Source: an uncultured Bacteroidales bacterium
GTDB lineage: Bacteria; Bacteroidota; Bacteroidia; Bacteroidales; CAIXZF01
Assembly: GCA_903923925.1 (NCBI GenBank)
Contig: CAIXZF010000015.1
Span: 1 to 45,301 of the forward strand
Direction of reading: 5' to 3'
DNA: 45,301 nucleotides
The translations under genes were made by a program, and so were the position numbers. Position 1 is the first letter of the stretch. Every line of letters starts with the position of its first letter. Under the pieces are notes generated by a model. That model was not told where the DNA came from and did not search any database. It saw nothing but the letters and a program-made list of their open reading frames with translations. This document shows, one piece after another, positions 24,157 through 33,499 of the stretch.

Positions 24157-26892
24157 TTAGTAGGCCTCAAACCGACCTGATTCCAGAATTAGTTTCTGTA
24201 AATTTTCGTTAAAACCAGAAAGCTCCAGGAGATCTTCCAGGTTTAAATGAAGTCTGTATCTCCAGTAATGATTCGGATTTGAGGGTTGATTGATTCTTTC
24301 TGCAAAAGGATCGGCAAGGCGGATTTTATCATCCATTCCCAGCAAATCCTGTAGTGGAAATACCGCCAACATACTTGGTGAATACAGATGCTGAACAATA
24401 ATCTGCCTTACAATATCAGGATTGCAGACTGCTGGTGCTGCTCCATAGTTTCCAAGGATTTCGTTGTAGAACTTCTGCGTTCTGAAACGGTCCTCCTCCC
24501 ACCATCCGCGGATCGTGGAGGTGTCGTGCGATGAAGGTGTTGCTACCGACAAGTAGGGATAAGAGGCAGGATGTCCGAAACTTATCTTTGGATCTTTTGG
24601 CATACGCTGCACTTCGAGGCTGAGGATGCCAAGTTCATTCATAACCTCGGGCACGCAGGCAGGGACCATTCCGAGGTCTTCGCCGCAGAGTAACATATTT
24701 GTAGCCTTTTTGATAACAGGAAGCTTCTCCATGGCTTTGCCACGCCAGAATTCCTCATTCCTGCTGTAGAAATAATCCAGGTAAATCTCACTGATAACGT
24801 GTTTTGCATTGTCATCCAGCTCGCGGTACGAATTTGTAAAGTGAAGGGCATTGCGCGGAAAAAATGCATTCCCCTCACCTCCTGCTGACTGTATAAATAA
24901 AACCTCAGAAATAAGCGAATATAAGCCCTGTACAATCCTTTCCAGGCGGTTCCGGGTATCCGGACTGCTATCAGGATCGGGTGTGAGTCTTGTTTCTACT
25001 TTTCGCTGTGTATCGTAGTCGGAGTGGAGGTTGTAACATCCTTGTTCATATTCAATAAGGTAATTAGCCTTTACAAACTCCGTGAGGTCGCCAAAACGTT
25101 CATGCAGAAAATGCTCGCGAATGTATGGTCTGCAATGGCGCTGCTCATCCAGCCACAGCCCGCGGTTCTGGATTTCATCGCGCGAATACGCCAGGCTGGG
25201 ATTGAAATAACCCATCAGCCCTTCAACCTGTGTGTCAGGAATCTCCCAAATCCTGAAAAAGCCAAGAATATGGTCTATCCTGAAGGCATCAAAATACGCT
25301 GTAAGCTGGTTCAGACGATCCTGCCACCAGGCATAATTGTCCTTTGCCATTTCTTCCCAATTATAGGTTGGAAAACGCCAGTTCTGCCCTTTCACCGAAA
25401 AGTCATCCGGTGGTGCCCCAGCCTGACAATTCATATTATAAAGATGCGGATGTATCCATGCATCTACGCTATTGCGGAAAATTCCGATTGGAATATCTCC
25501 TTTCAGAACAACACCTTTGGAACGTGCATAATCTGCTGCAGCGCTAAGTTGCAAATGAGCGTGATATTGCTGGAAATAATGAACAGCAATGTCGTCGAAA
25601 TGCGGCGATGATTCAGAGGTAAGCTGGGTCATCAGTTCGGCAGCGGGCTTGCTGTATTCTCCCCAGCGACTGAAATCGGTGGTATTAAACAAGTCGCGGA
25701 GATAGGAAAACGCTGCATACGGCCGCAGCCAATATTCATTCTTTTTGAAAAATGACTTATAATTTATATCCTTCAGAAATTCCTGTTTTTTCTGATCGTA
25801 AATGAGTTTGAAGAAACGGGCCTTCAGCACCATTACAGCCTCATAATCAATTTTATCCAGCGAATTCAGGTAAGCGCCCTGGGCTTCTATAATCTGCTGA
25901 CTGATGTCGGCTTCCAGTACTCCGATTTCGAGAAGATTGATGTAAACCGGATGAAGTGCATACACCGAAATTGCAGCGTAAGGATAGGAATCCTGCCAAT
26001 TGTGTTTTGCAACAGTATCATTTACCGGCAGGATCTGAATCAAACGAAGACCTGTTTTCACAGCCCAGTCGACTAGGATCTTCAGATCAGTAAACTCCCC
26101 TACCCCAAATCCATCTTTGCGCCGCAGCGAAAAAACAGGAATTGCCACTCCCGCACCTTTCCATGGAAAGCGTGGAAAACTGAATCGCTCATCACCAAGT
26201 TCTATACTATCAATCGATTCTCCTTCAGGCAAATGAATAACATGATTTACCGAATCTTCCCAGAAGAGCAGTTCATCTTTTTCGTCGCGAATGAGATATT
26301 TGTATTCTATTGGGAAATCTGTTTTTGAAACACATATTTCACCCCTCCACTGAGGATAATCCGGATTGCCAAGAAGAACTGCCTGCTTCTCATCCCAGGC
26401 GCCCAGGCTGCCTGCAGACCCGCACACAGCAAGGCGGTGATTTGTTTTTACCCTTGGCACTACCGGTTTAAAACGCAGAATAACTGTATCTTTTTCCTTT
26501 GCTGTATTTAAACTATTGAAGCTTATCTCAGGTTTCAGAATTGCATTTACAAAAGCAGACGATTGAAGCGCGAATTCAGGATCTGACAGTGATTTCCAGC
26601 GATCAATTAACACAACAAAGTGTAGCGGAGATTTTTCATTTCTGAATTGCCGAAAAGGTCCCCATTCTTCAATAAAACTATTATGATTTTCATCCTTTAT
26701 AAAATAGCGATACTGAAATTCAGAAAGGCTGTCTTCCTCAAGATCAAAAACCCATAAACCTGATTCGTGATCTTTCAAAACCATTGACACAGCATCCTGA
26801 GGTTGGTTGTAACCCAATGATGGAATGGAGCCCATCAGCATCATGCTTTGACCAAAATGTGTCTTATATTCAATCTGAAAACGAACTTTCAT
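24157..26892 (-). CDS. malQ: 4-alpha-glucanotransferase, DPE2 type (GH77 with two CBM20)
   Basis: A cytosolic amylomaltase that transfers glucan segments between maltose and longer acceptors. Two starch-binding CBM20 domains lie at the N-terminus (VRFQIEYKTHFGQSMML and RLAVCGSAGSLGAW regions). The GH77 barrel follows, with the nucleophile Asp in FRIDHILGFFR, the general acid Glu in CGEDLGMVP, and the third Asp in SSHDTSTIRGWW. Nucleophile and acid are about 200 residues apart, against under 50 in simple MalQ. This is the insertion typical of plant DPE2 and its bacterial relatives. The start is the ATG at 26892, because the upstream TTG at 26919 overlaps the promoter. No other glycogen genes are present here. 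Confidence 0.94.
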   Translation of the reverse strand: MKVRFQIEYKTHFGQSMMLMGSIPSLGYNQPQDAVSMVLKDHESGLWVFDLEEDSLSEFQYRYFIKDENHNSFIEEWGPFRQFRNEKSPLHFVVLIDRWKSLSDPEFALQSSAFVNAILKPEISFNSLNTAKEKDTVILRFKPVVPRVKTNHRLAVCGSAGSLGAWDEKQAVLLGNPDYPQWRGEICVSKTDFPIEYKYLIRDEKDELLFWEDSVNHVIHLPEGESIDSIELGDERFSFPRFPWKGAGVAIPVFSLRRKDGFGVGEFTDLKILVDWAVKTGLRLIQILPVNDTVAKHNWQDSYPYAAISVYALHPVYINLLEIGVLEADISQQIIEAQGAYLNSLDKIDYEAVMVLKARFFKLIYDQKKQEFLKDINYKSFFKKNEYWLRPYAAFSYLRDLFNTTDFSRWGEYSKPAAELMTQLTSESSPHFDDIAVHYFQQYHAHLQLSAAADYARSKGVVLKGDIPIGIFRNSVDAWIHPHLYNMNCQAGAPPDDFSVKGQNWRFPTYNWEEMAKDNYAWWQDRLNQLTAYFDAFRIDHILGFFRIWEIPDTQVEGLMGYFNPSLAYSRDEIQNRGLWLDEQRHCRPYIREHFLHERFGDLTEFVKANYLIEYEQGCYNLHSDYDTQRKVETRLTPDPDSSPDTRNRLERIVQGLYSLISEVLFIQSAGGEGNAFFPRNALHFTNSYRELDDNAKHVISEIYLDYFYSRNEEFWRGKAMEKLPVIKKATNMLLCGEDLGMVPACVPEVMNELGILSLEVQRMPKDPKISFGHPASYPYLSVATPSSHDTSTIRGWWEEDRFRTQKFYNEILGNYGAAPAVCNPDIVRQIIVQHLYSPSMLAVFPLQDLLGMDDKIRLADPFAERINQPSNPNHYWRYRLHLNLEDLLELSGFNENLQKLILESGRFEAY

Positions 26893-26912
26893 ATAAAGAA
26901 TAGAGATTGAGA

Positions 26913-28928
26913 TTAGCAAATATACTTAGCAATCATAGCAATAAGTTTCTCCGCCTCAAAAGGTTTTGATAGAAAATCATTCATCCCGGCTTCAAAACAA
27001 TTATCCATTTCTGATTTTAAAGCATGTGCTGTAAGTGCAATAACAGGGATAGACTCATTGATTTCACTTCGTATAAGTTTTGTTGCCGTTAGGCCATCCA
27101 TAACCGGCATCTGAATATCCATCAATACCAGGTCAAAAGATAAAGTTCTAAGCATCTCTATAGCAATTTCACCATTACCGGCCTCGGTAACAATTATTCC
27201 TTCTTTACTGAGGATTGTTTTTGCGATAAGCCTGTTAATTTTATTGTCATCAACCAGTAAGATTCTCTTAGCCTTCAAATTTTTCATAAAATTATTTTCT
27301 TTCCCGTCAACACTTTCTTCAGATAGCAAACCAATAGGCAATGTAATAAGGATGGTTACCTTAGTACCGACATTTTTTTCGCTTTCAATGGTAATTTTCC
27401 CATCCATCAAATCAATAAGCTGCTTGGTTATTGCTACGCCCAGACCAGTTCCCCCATATTTTCTGGCCACACTTACATTTTCCTGAGAGAATTTCTCAAA
27501 AATCTTTTTCTGATATTCTTTTTCTATTCCTGTTCCAGTATCGGTTACTGTTATTTCAAGGCACTGGTTCAAATCATTACTTTCAACAAGCCTGCAATCA
27601 ACAGAGATACTCCCCTTTTCAGTAAACTTTATTGAATTACTGAGTAGATTCAGCAGGATTTGATTGATCCTGTATGGATCTCCAACAAGAACAGGGGAAA
27701 TTTTAGTGTCGATGTGTACATTAAACTGCAAGCCTTTCTCCTCGGTTTGCAATACCAGCATTTTACAGATCTGATTCAGAAGCTTTGGCATATTGAAACT
27801 TATTGACTCCAGGCTAAGTTTTCCGGATTCAATTTTTGAAAAATCAAGAATATCATTTATTACAATCAGCAGATTTTCTGCAGCAGTATTTATTGATTCC
27901 AGAAACGACCTTTGATAGGTTGTAAGATCAGTATTCAAAACAAGCTTTCCGAGGCCAAGAATTGCATTCATCGGAGTTCTGATTTCATGACTCATATTAG
28001 CCAGAAAAATCTCCTTTGCCTTTGCCGTATTCTCAGCCAGCTGTTTAGCATGTCTAAGCGTGAATTCCAACTGTTTCTGCTCTGTAATATCAAGATGTAT
28101 GCCTGTAGATCCAATTTGGTTGCCATCCTTATCGTGCAAGGCTGCACCAGATATCATCCACCATTTTTTAAGGCCTTGCTTATTCGTAATTTCCAACTCA
28201 TAAGCATCAACCATTCCCTTGTTTCTTGATTCTGTTTTATTGCGGACCAATTTCCGATTCTTAGCCTCTGTGAAGATATTTTCTGCAATCTTTCCATAAA
28301 TCTCCTCCCGTTCAAATCCAGACATAATACAAAAGCTCTGGTTTGCATACCTGATTTTTCCCTTAAGGTCGACCTCAAGCAATCCCAGATTCATATTCTC
28401 AATAAGCAGTCTGTATTTCTCCTCACTTCGGATCAGCGCATCTTCATATTTCTGCTGAACAGTAATATCACTGTATTTCCAAAAATGACCCCGGTACGCA
28501 CTATCAATAATTATCGGGACATAATCCCTTGAAAACGTTCTTCCATCTAAAAGTAGAAGAATATCTCCTATAACTTTTACCCTGTTTTTTAGAATTATTT
28601 CAATACCTCTGACAAAAGATTCCGGATCAGAAAAAAAATGTTTCGACTGCTCAGCAGATTCAGTGCAATCTGCACCAACAAGCAGATCAGGTAATACCGG
28701 AATGGCGAACATAGTACAGAATTCCTGATTCACAAGAATAATTTTCCTGTTCTCATCCTCAACCAGAACACCCTCGAGCATATTGGCAATCAGATACGAC
28801 AAACGCATGGCTGAGCTCGAAAGTTCTGATGCTTTGCTTTCAATAACAACTTCCAGTTTTTTCTCTGCTTCCAAACGCGCTGCACGTTCAGTTTCAAGTT
28901 GTTCAAGAAGTTCCTGCTCACGAGTCAT
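26913..28928 (-). CDS. Hybrid sensor histidine kinase with two PAS domains and a receiver
   Basis: A 671-residue cytoplasmic hybrid kinase with no membrane segment. An N-terminal coiled coil (EQELLEQLETERAARLEAEK) is followed by a PAS domain (GVLVEDENRKIILVNQEF) and a second PAS-PAC (LGLLEVDLKGKIRYANQSF). Next come the HisKA box with the phospho-accepting His at about 313 (NMSHEIRTPMNAILGL) and a HATPase domain (LLNLLSNSIKFTEKG, DTGTGI, GGTGLGVAI). A receiver closes it (LLVDDNKINR, Asp near 602 in LMDIQMPVMDG, LTAHA, Lys in LSKPF). With no output domain or adjacent regulator, it probably passes phosphate to an unlinked partner. Its last bases contain the glucanotransferase promoter. Confidence 0.93.
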   Translation of the reverse strand: MTREQELLEQLETERAARLEAEKKLEVVIESKASELSSSAMRLSYLIANMLEGVLVEDENRKIILVNQEFCTMFAIPVLPDLLVGADCTESAEQSKHFFSDPESFVRGIEIILKNRVKVIGDILLLLDGRTFSRDYVPIIIDSAYRGHFWKYSDITVQQKYEDALIRSEEKYRLLIENMNLGLLEVDLKGKIRYANQSFCIMSGFEREEIYGKIAENIFTEAKNRKLVRNKTESRNKGMVDAYELEITNKQGLKKWWMISGAALHDKDGNQIGSTGIHLDITEQKQLEFTLRHAKQLAENTAKAKEIFLANMSHEIRTPMNAILGLGKLVLNTDLTTYQRSFLESINTAAENLLIVINDILDFSKIESGKLSLESISFNMPKLLNQICKMLVLQTEEKGLQFNVHIDTKISPVLVGDPYRINQILLNLLSNSIKFTEKGSISVDCRLVESNDLNQCLEITVTDTGTGIEKEYQKKIFEKFSQENVSVARKYGGTGLGVAITKQLIDLMDGKITIESEKNVGTKVTILITLPIGLLSEESVDGKENNFMKNLKAKRILLVDDNKINRLIAKTILSKEGIIVTEAGNGEIAIEMLRTLSFDLVLMDIQMPVMDGLTATKLIRSEINESIPVIALTAHALKSEMDNCFEAGMNDFLSKPFEAEKLIAMIAKYIC
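26917..26924 (-). promoter_or_regulatory. -7 box of the glucanotransferase gene
   Basis: On the minus strand this reads TATATTTG, an exact TAnnTTTG element, inside the 3' end of the kinase gene and 24 bases before the ATG at 26892. No clear -33 element is visible, so it may only supplement read-through from the kinase gene. Confidence 0.35.
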
Positions 28929-29152
28929 TTTAAACCATTTGGTACTAATTATTGCTATTAATTGATGTTTGCAATATTAACAAATAAAACATCTCTTTTA
29001 AAAGCACTTAGTGAAATAATTTAAGAAGAGACATATAGTATATTTCCACATATTAATAATTTGTATTTCAACTTCTTATCCCCTTGGGCAAAGTTGTTTA
29101 AATAACTTCATTAACGGAGCAGATGAAGTATCTTTTAAATGTCCGTTACGTT

Positions 29153-29179
29153 CATTGCACCTTCATTGCATCCATTGCG
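29153..29179 (+). repeat. Three short CATTGC repeats in the kinase-glycosyltransferase spacer
   Basis: CATTGCA occurs at 29153-29159 and 29164-29170, and CATTGCG at 29173-29179, close to one helical turn apart. The rest of the 344-base spacer (28929-29272) is AT-rich with no gene that I can see. The repeats could be regulator sites for the divergent kinase and glycosyltransferase genes, but they are short. Confidence 0.3.
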
Positions 29180-29272
29180 TTTAATTGAAAGTTAACGGCA
29201 AGTTAAGCACTTTTGATATTCCGGCCCAATATGTTTTTATTGTTATAGATTTTTCTATTTTTACCGTAATGA

Positions 29273-32200
29273 ATGACCTTGACTGCAATCACAAGAAATG
29301 ATCTTAAACTCTTAAACTGCTCATTGTACAAACAGATGTCCATTATTAATCAGAATACAAATCAAATCTTTTCTTTTATTGACACAGTTGACCAGGTAAT
29401 AGTTGGACAAAACAATTCTGTTGTTTGTCCGGCAAGGAATCAGAAATCTGTTACTGTTTCCGGATGGGTGGTTGACAGTGCTTTGGAAAATAAAGTTGAG
29501 GACGTTTTTGTATGCATCAAAAATACTGAATTTAAAGCTATTTACGGATCTGCAAGACCTGACGTTGCAATTAATTTACAGAAATCAACTTTATTAAATA
29601 CAGGTTATTCCTGCTTTATTCCGGTTCAAATGCTCGATGAAGGATTAAATACGCTTTCATTAAAAATTATTTTTAAAAATGGGGAAGGAACCTTTTACAA
29701 CATAAATGCTACAAATTTCCAGGTTAATTTACCCGTTATAACACCTTTTTCTCTTGAATTGACGAATACAAGATCAATTGAATATACAAAAGATGAAGTA
29801 CTGATTTCAATAATAATTCCATGCTATAATGACGGGAAATATTTACCCGAAGCTCTGGCGAGTATTGATGAATTACAAAACATTAGATATGAAGTCATTC
29901 TGATAAATGACGGATCAACCGATACTTTTACTCTGGATTTCCTCAATAAGCTTGATAAAAACAGATATACGGTTCTGCATCAGGAAAATAAAGGTGTTTC
30001 TGCTGCCCGCAATGCAGGTATAAAAATCGCGAAGGCTGAATATATTTTACCTCTCGATTCAGACAACAAATTAATTCCCGAATATCTATACAGTGGTTTA
30101 GCCTTTTTGGATAGCAACCCTGATTATGCAGTATTCTACAGCGACCAGTTTCATTTTGGGGAACAAGATGGGATTTTTGCAAGTACTGGATTCGATATTG
30201 TTGCGCTGATAACCGATAATTGTGTTGATACCTGTGCCTTATTTCGCAAAGAATTATGGGAGCAATGTGGCGGCTACGACGAAAACATGGTAGGTTTTGA
30301 AGATTGGGAATTGTGGATGAAGGCATATGCGATGGGGTTCCGGTTTTATCATCACCCTGAACCTTTGTTTTATTATAGAGTAAAATCGAAAGAGGAATCC
30401 TTAAACCTTAAATGTCAGAATCCTGCAAATTATTCGAAATTACTGAGTTATATCTATTCAAAACATTCGCGCCTAATACGCCAGACCTTAAAGGATCAGA
30501 AGTCATTAGGGCAACATCTACTGCTTGAAATACAAAATAAAGAAGCTGAAATTCAGAAACTTAAGAAATCTTCAGTAACTAACAATGATTCATTACAACT
30601 TGATACTAAAATAAATATTAGTGCTCTGTCTGAATTGTTTACCGGGCATTACAAGGACGATACTGCAAGGATAAATACCGGAGTTTTCACTGTTTCCATC
30701 ATTATTTGCACATACAACAGGTGGTCTCATCTGCGCAAGTTGATGGCTGCCCTGGAAAAACAAGATTATCCCCATTTCGAAGTAATTGTTGTTAATGGGC
30801 CATCAACTGATGAATCATTCCGGATAAAGGAATTATTCCCAAGAGTCAGGTACGTTGAAATTAAACAAAGAAACATTTCAATATCCAGGAATACAGGAAT
30901 AAATGCAGAATCAGGAAAACTTGCTCATGAAGTATTTCTTTGCATTCAGGATAAAAGATTTAAAGCCACCTATGGAAAAATGCGGCCTGATGTTGCCATC
31001 TATTTCAATGATGATACTTTTACGAATTGTGGTTTTGAATGCGAACTTCCAATTCACATGCTTGAAGCAGGAATTAATACTATTAAACTTGAAATACTAT
31101 CCCGAAAAAAGATAGTTTCCGATACAATTCAATTCACATTTACGTTGGATTCTTCAAACTGTTTCAGAACAGGAATAAAGGAACCTTACACCAATTTAAG
31201 CAATAGTTCTTACCCGATTGTCTTCCCGGAAACAAAATTTCCCCTGGTATCAATTATAGTATCAGGAACTCATCCCTGGAATTATTCACTCAACTGTTTT
31301 CTGTCAATCCTGAGAAAACCAATAATTGCTGATTACGAAGTTATTTTTATTGAGAATGGCAATTCTGAGGAAATGAGTTCGAACCAAAATATTTTAAAAA
31401 ATGTACAAATTGTTAAGTATGGATCTGGAACTAATATATCAATGTATCGTAACAGAGCAGCAGCTCTGGCAAAAGGCAGCTATTTAGTATTTATTGAAAA
31501 CAATGTTTTTGTTTTAAAGGGATGGTTGGATGCCCTCATCCATACATTAAATAAAAATGTGAATGCAGGAGCAATTGGTTCAAAAATTATCGCCCGCAAT
31601 GGGAATCTTGTTGAATCGGGAAGTATTTTATGGAAGAATCAGCCTGACAATCCATCTCATTTTTACAGAAATCCAGAAGGATTTGAGTACAACTATGTTA
31701 AGGAAGTTGATTATTGCTCCTCGAAATCATTCGCAATAAAAAAAGATCTTTTTAGCAGCTTGAATGGTTTTGACGAGAATTTCACTCCGGGAACATATGA
31801 AGATGCCGACATGGCAATTCGAATCAGGGCTTTAGGTTTGAACGTAATTTATCAACCCAAATCAGAAGTTATTCTTGAATATTGCCCTCCTGACCAATTG
31901 GCAGAACATGAAATCAAATTGAAATCAAATTTGAACTTATTTTCCGATAAATGGGACAAGTGTCATCCCTCTGTATTTAAATATCATTCTTCTGGCGAAT
32001 ATCTGGAAAGAGAGCGCTTAGAATCAGACAAGATTGTACTTTATATCGACCATTGCATTCCGCTTATTGATCAGGATGGCGCTTCCTTTATTACCTTTCA
32101 GTACCTCCGTGCACTAAGGAGTATGGGGTGTAAAATTGTATTCTGGTCGCAGGAATTGCTGGCTACCGAGCCCTATACCGGCATTTTGCAGCAACTTGGA

Positions 32201-33118
32201 ATAGAAGTAATCTATGGGGAGGTCTCCTTCGAAGAATATCTTAAGAAATACGGTTCATTTATTACATTTTCATTTGTTTCACAACCAATGGGCTCCCTGC
32301 CTTACGTTAAATCAATCCGAAAATATACAAAAGCAAAGATCTTCTATATGGCTCATGATCTTCATTTTTTACGCGAAATCAGAGCCAAGTCATCTATAAA
32401 TTACGAAGATGAAAAGGGAATTGAAAAAACAAGGAATATTGAGCTGGAAATTATGAAAAACTCTGATATTTCTCTTTTCTTCAGTGAACATGAAGTTCAG
32501 TATCTTAAAATTCATTATCCTGAAATTCAAGCAATTAGTATTCCATGGATACAAACTGTAAATGCCTTAGAAATTCCAGTAAAGATAGAAGACAGAAAAG
32601 ATTTGGTTTTTGTAGGAGCATTCGGACATTTACCAAACTTTGATGCTGTTTTATGGTTCCATAATGAAATTTTACCTATTGTTTCCGTTGAAATTCCAGG
32701 TATTAAAACCATTATTTTAGGAAGTAATCCCCCCGAAACTATATTAAAGCTACACAGCGATACATTTATTGTAACTGGTTATGTAAAAGAAATTGACCCT
32801 TATTTCGAAAATGCCAGGGTTTTTATCTCACCTCTGCGGTTTGGAGCAGGTTTTAAAACAAAAAATGCACTCGCTATGAGTCATGGATTGCCTTTAGTGA
32901 CTACATCAACAGGAGCAGAGGGAATGAAGCTTACAGAAGGCGTAAATGTTCTGATTGCTGAAGATGCACTGCAATTTGCACAAAAAATAATTGAAATTTA
33001 CCAGGATCCTAAGCTCTGGAAAATTCTCTCAATCAATTCCGTTGAACATGTTGCAAAACACTATTCACCTGAGGGTGCAAAGGATTTTATTTCAACACAT
33101 TTATTTAACCCATTTTGA
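29273..33118 (+). CDS. Multidomain glycosyltransferase (GT2, truncated GT2, GT2-like, GT4)
   Basis: A 1281-residue cytosolic mosaic. Order: beta-sandwich module (about 35-150); complete GT2 domain (about 175-400; SIIIPCYNDGKYLPEAL, LINDGSTD, ARNAGI, and DSD in LPLDSDNK); linker; a second GT2 that starts normally (VSIIICTYNRWSHLRKL, ISRNTGI) but breaks off near residue 545. It runs into a second beta-sandwich (HEVFLCIQDKRFKATYG). A third GT2-like domain (about 655-900) lacks the usual DxD (IENNVFVLKGWL). The GT4 C-terminus (about 920-1281) has FVGAFGHLPNFDAVLWF and SPLRFGAGFKTK. Such proteins build O-antigen or surface glycans, but no sugar-nucleotide genes adjoin it. The ATG at 29336 (MSIINQ) is an alternative start. 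Confidence 0.85.
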   Translation: MTLTAITRNDLKLLNCSLYKQMSIINQNTNQIFSFIDTVDQVIVGQNNSVVCPARNQKSVTVSGWVVDSALENKVEDVFVCIKNTEFKAIYGSARPDVAINLQKSTLLNTGYSCFIPVQMLDEGLNTLSLKIIFKNGEGTFYNINATNFQVNLPVITPFSLELTNTRSIEYTKDEVLISIIIPCYNDGKYLPEALASIDELQNIRYEVILINDGSTDTFTLDFLNKLDKNRYTVLHQENKGVSAARNAGIKIAKAEYILPLDSDNKLIPEYLYSGLAFLDSNPDYAVFYSDQFHFGEQDGIFASTGFDIVALITDNCVDTCALFRKELWEQCGGYDENMVGFEDWELWMKAYAMGFRFYHHPEPLFYYRVKSKEESLNLKCQNPANYSKLLSYIYSKHSRLIRQTLKDQKSLGQHLLLEIQNKEAEIQKLKKSSVTNNDSLQLDTKINISALSELFTGHYKDDTARINTGVFTVSIIICTYNRWSHLRKLMAALEKQDYPHFEVIVVNGPSTDESFRIKELFPRVRYVEIKQRNISISRNTGINAESGKLAHEVFLCIQDKRFKATYGKMRPDVAIYFNDDTFTNCGFECELPIHMLEAGINTIKLEILSRKKIVSDTIQFTFTLDSSNCFRTGIKEPYTNLSNSSYPIVFPETKFPLVSIIVSGTHPWNYSLNCFLSILRKPIIADYEVIFIENGNSEEMSSNQNILKNVQIVKYGSGTNISMYRNRAAALAKGSYLVFIENNVFVLKGWLDALIHTLNKNVNAGAIGSKIIARNGNLVESGSILWKNQPDNPSHFYRNPEGFEYNYVKEVDYCSSKSFAIKKDLFSSLNGFDENFTPGTYEDADMAIRIRALGLNVIYQPKSEVILEYCPPDQLAEHEIKLKSNLNLFSDKWDKCHPSVFKYHSSGEYLERERLESDKIVLYIDHCIPLIDQDGASFITFQYLRALRSMGCKIVFWSQELLATEPYTGILQQLGIEVIYGEVSFEEYLKKYGSFITFSFVSQPMGSLPYVKSIRKYTKAKIFYMAHDLHFLREIRAKSSINYEDEKGIEKTRNIELEIMKNSDISLFFSEHEVQYLKIHYPEIQAISIPWIQTVNALEIPVKIEDRKDLVFVGAFGHLPNFDAVLWFHNEILPIVSVEIPGIKTIILGSNPPETILKLHSDTFIVTGYVKEIDPYFENARVFISPLRFGAGFKTKNALAMSHGLPLVTTSTGAEGMKLTEGVNVLIAEDALQFAQKIIEIYQDPKLWKILSINSVEHVAKHYSPEGAKDFISTHLFNPF

Positions 33119-33153
33119 AGACAGCGAAAATTATACGAAGTCTTTAATCGGAA

Positions 33154-33375
33154 TCATTCACGTTTTCCTCTCATATGAATTACAAGTCCGTTAAGAAAAT
33201 TGCGAAGGATCTGATCTCCGCATTCTTTATAGTTCGGATGATCTTCGGCGCGAAAAAAGGAGCCCAGCTCGGTTTTGGTAACTTTGAAATCGACCAATTC
33301 TAAAATTTTGATAATATCATCATCTCTGAGGCTTAACGCGACCCGTAATTTTTTAAATATGTCGTTATTCGTCAT
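33154..33375 (-). CDS. DUF1456 family protein
   Basis: A 73-residue protein with the DUF1456 (YehS-like) pattern: MTNNDIFKKLRVALSLRDDD, IIKILELVDFKVTKTELGSF, a short acidic turn, then CGDQILRNFLNGLVIHMRG. Many family members carry two copies of this unit (about 150 residues); here only one is present and it appears complete. The function is unknown. It is convergent with the glycosyltransferase and divergent from the susC-like gene. Confidence 0.82.
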   Translation of the reverse strand: MTNNDIFKKLRVALSLRDDDIIKILELVDFKVTKTELGSFFRAEDHPNYKECGDQILRNFLNGLVIHMRGKRE

Positions 33376-33448
33376 TTCATAATCGAATTAGCGGTTAAAA
33401 TTACAAAATGCAGGGAATTATTCATCGATTTGATTTGAAAGCCTGAGA

Positions 33449-33480
33449 TTTGCGAGGTAGAAAATTTTCCCGTAGGTTTG
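33449..33480 (+). promoter_or_regulatory. Consensus promoter of the SusC/SusD locus
   Basis: TTTG (33449-33452), exactly 20 bases, then TAGGTTTG (33473-33480): both elements match the Bacteroidota primary sigma consensus. The ATG at 33500 is 19 bases after the -7 box, giving a short leader with no room for a riboswitch. Basal transcription of the locus should be strong. Confidence 0.65.
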
Positions 33481-33499
33481 ATTACGCAAATTCCAGACT

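Noticed and set aside
24639-25611. Open frames of 98 (minus) and 195 (plus) codons within the glucanotransferase gene
   Set aside because: They overlap catalytic-domain sequence with all GH77 motifs intact and show no family features of their own.
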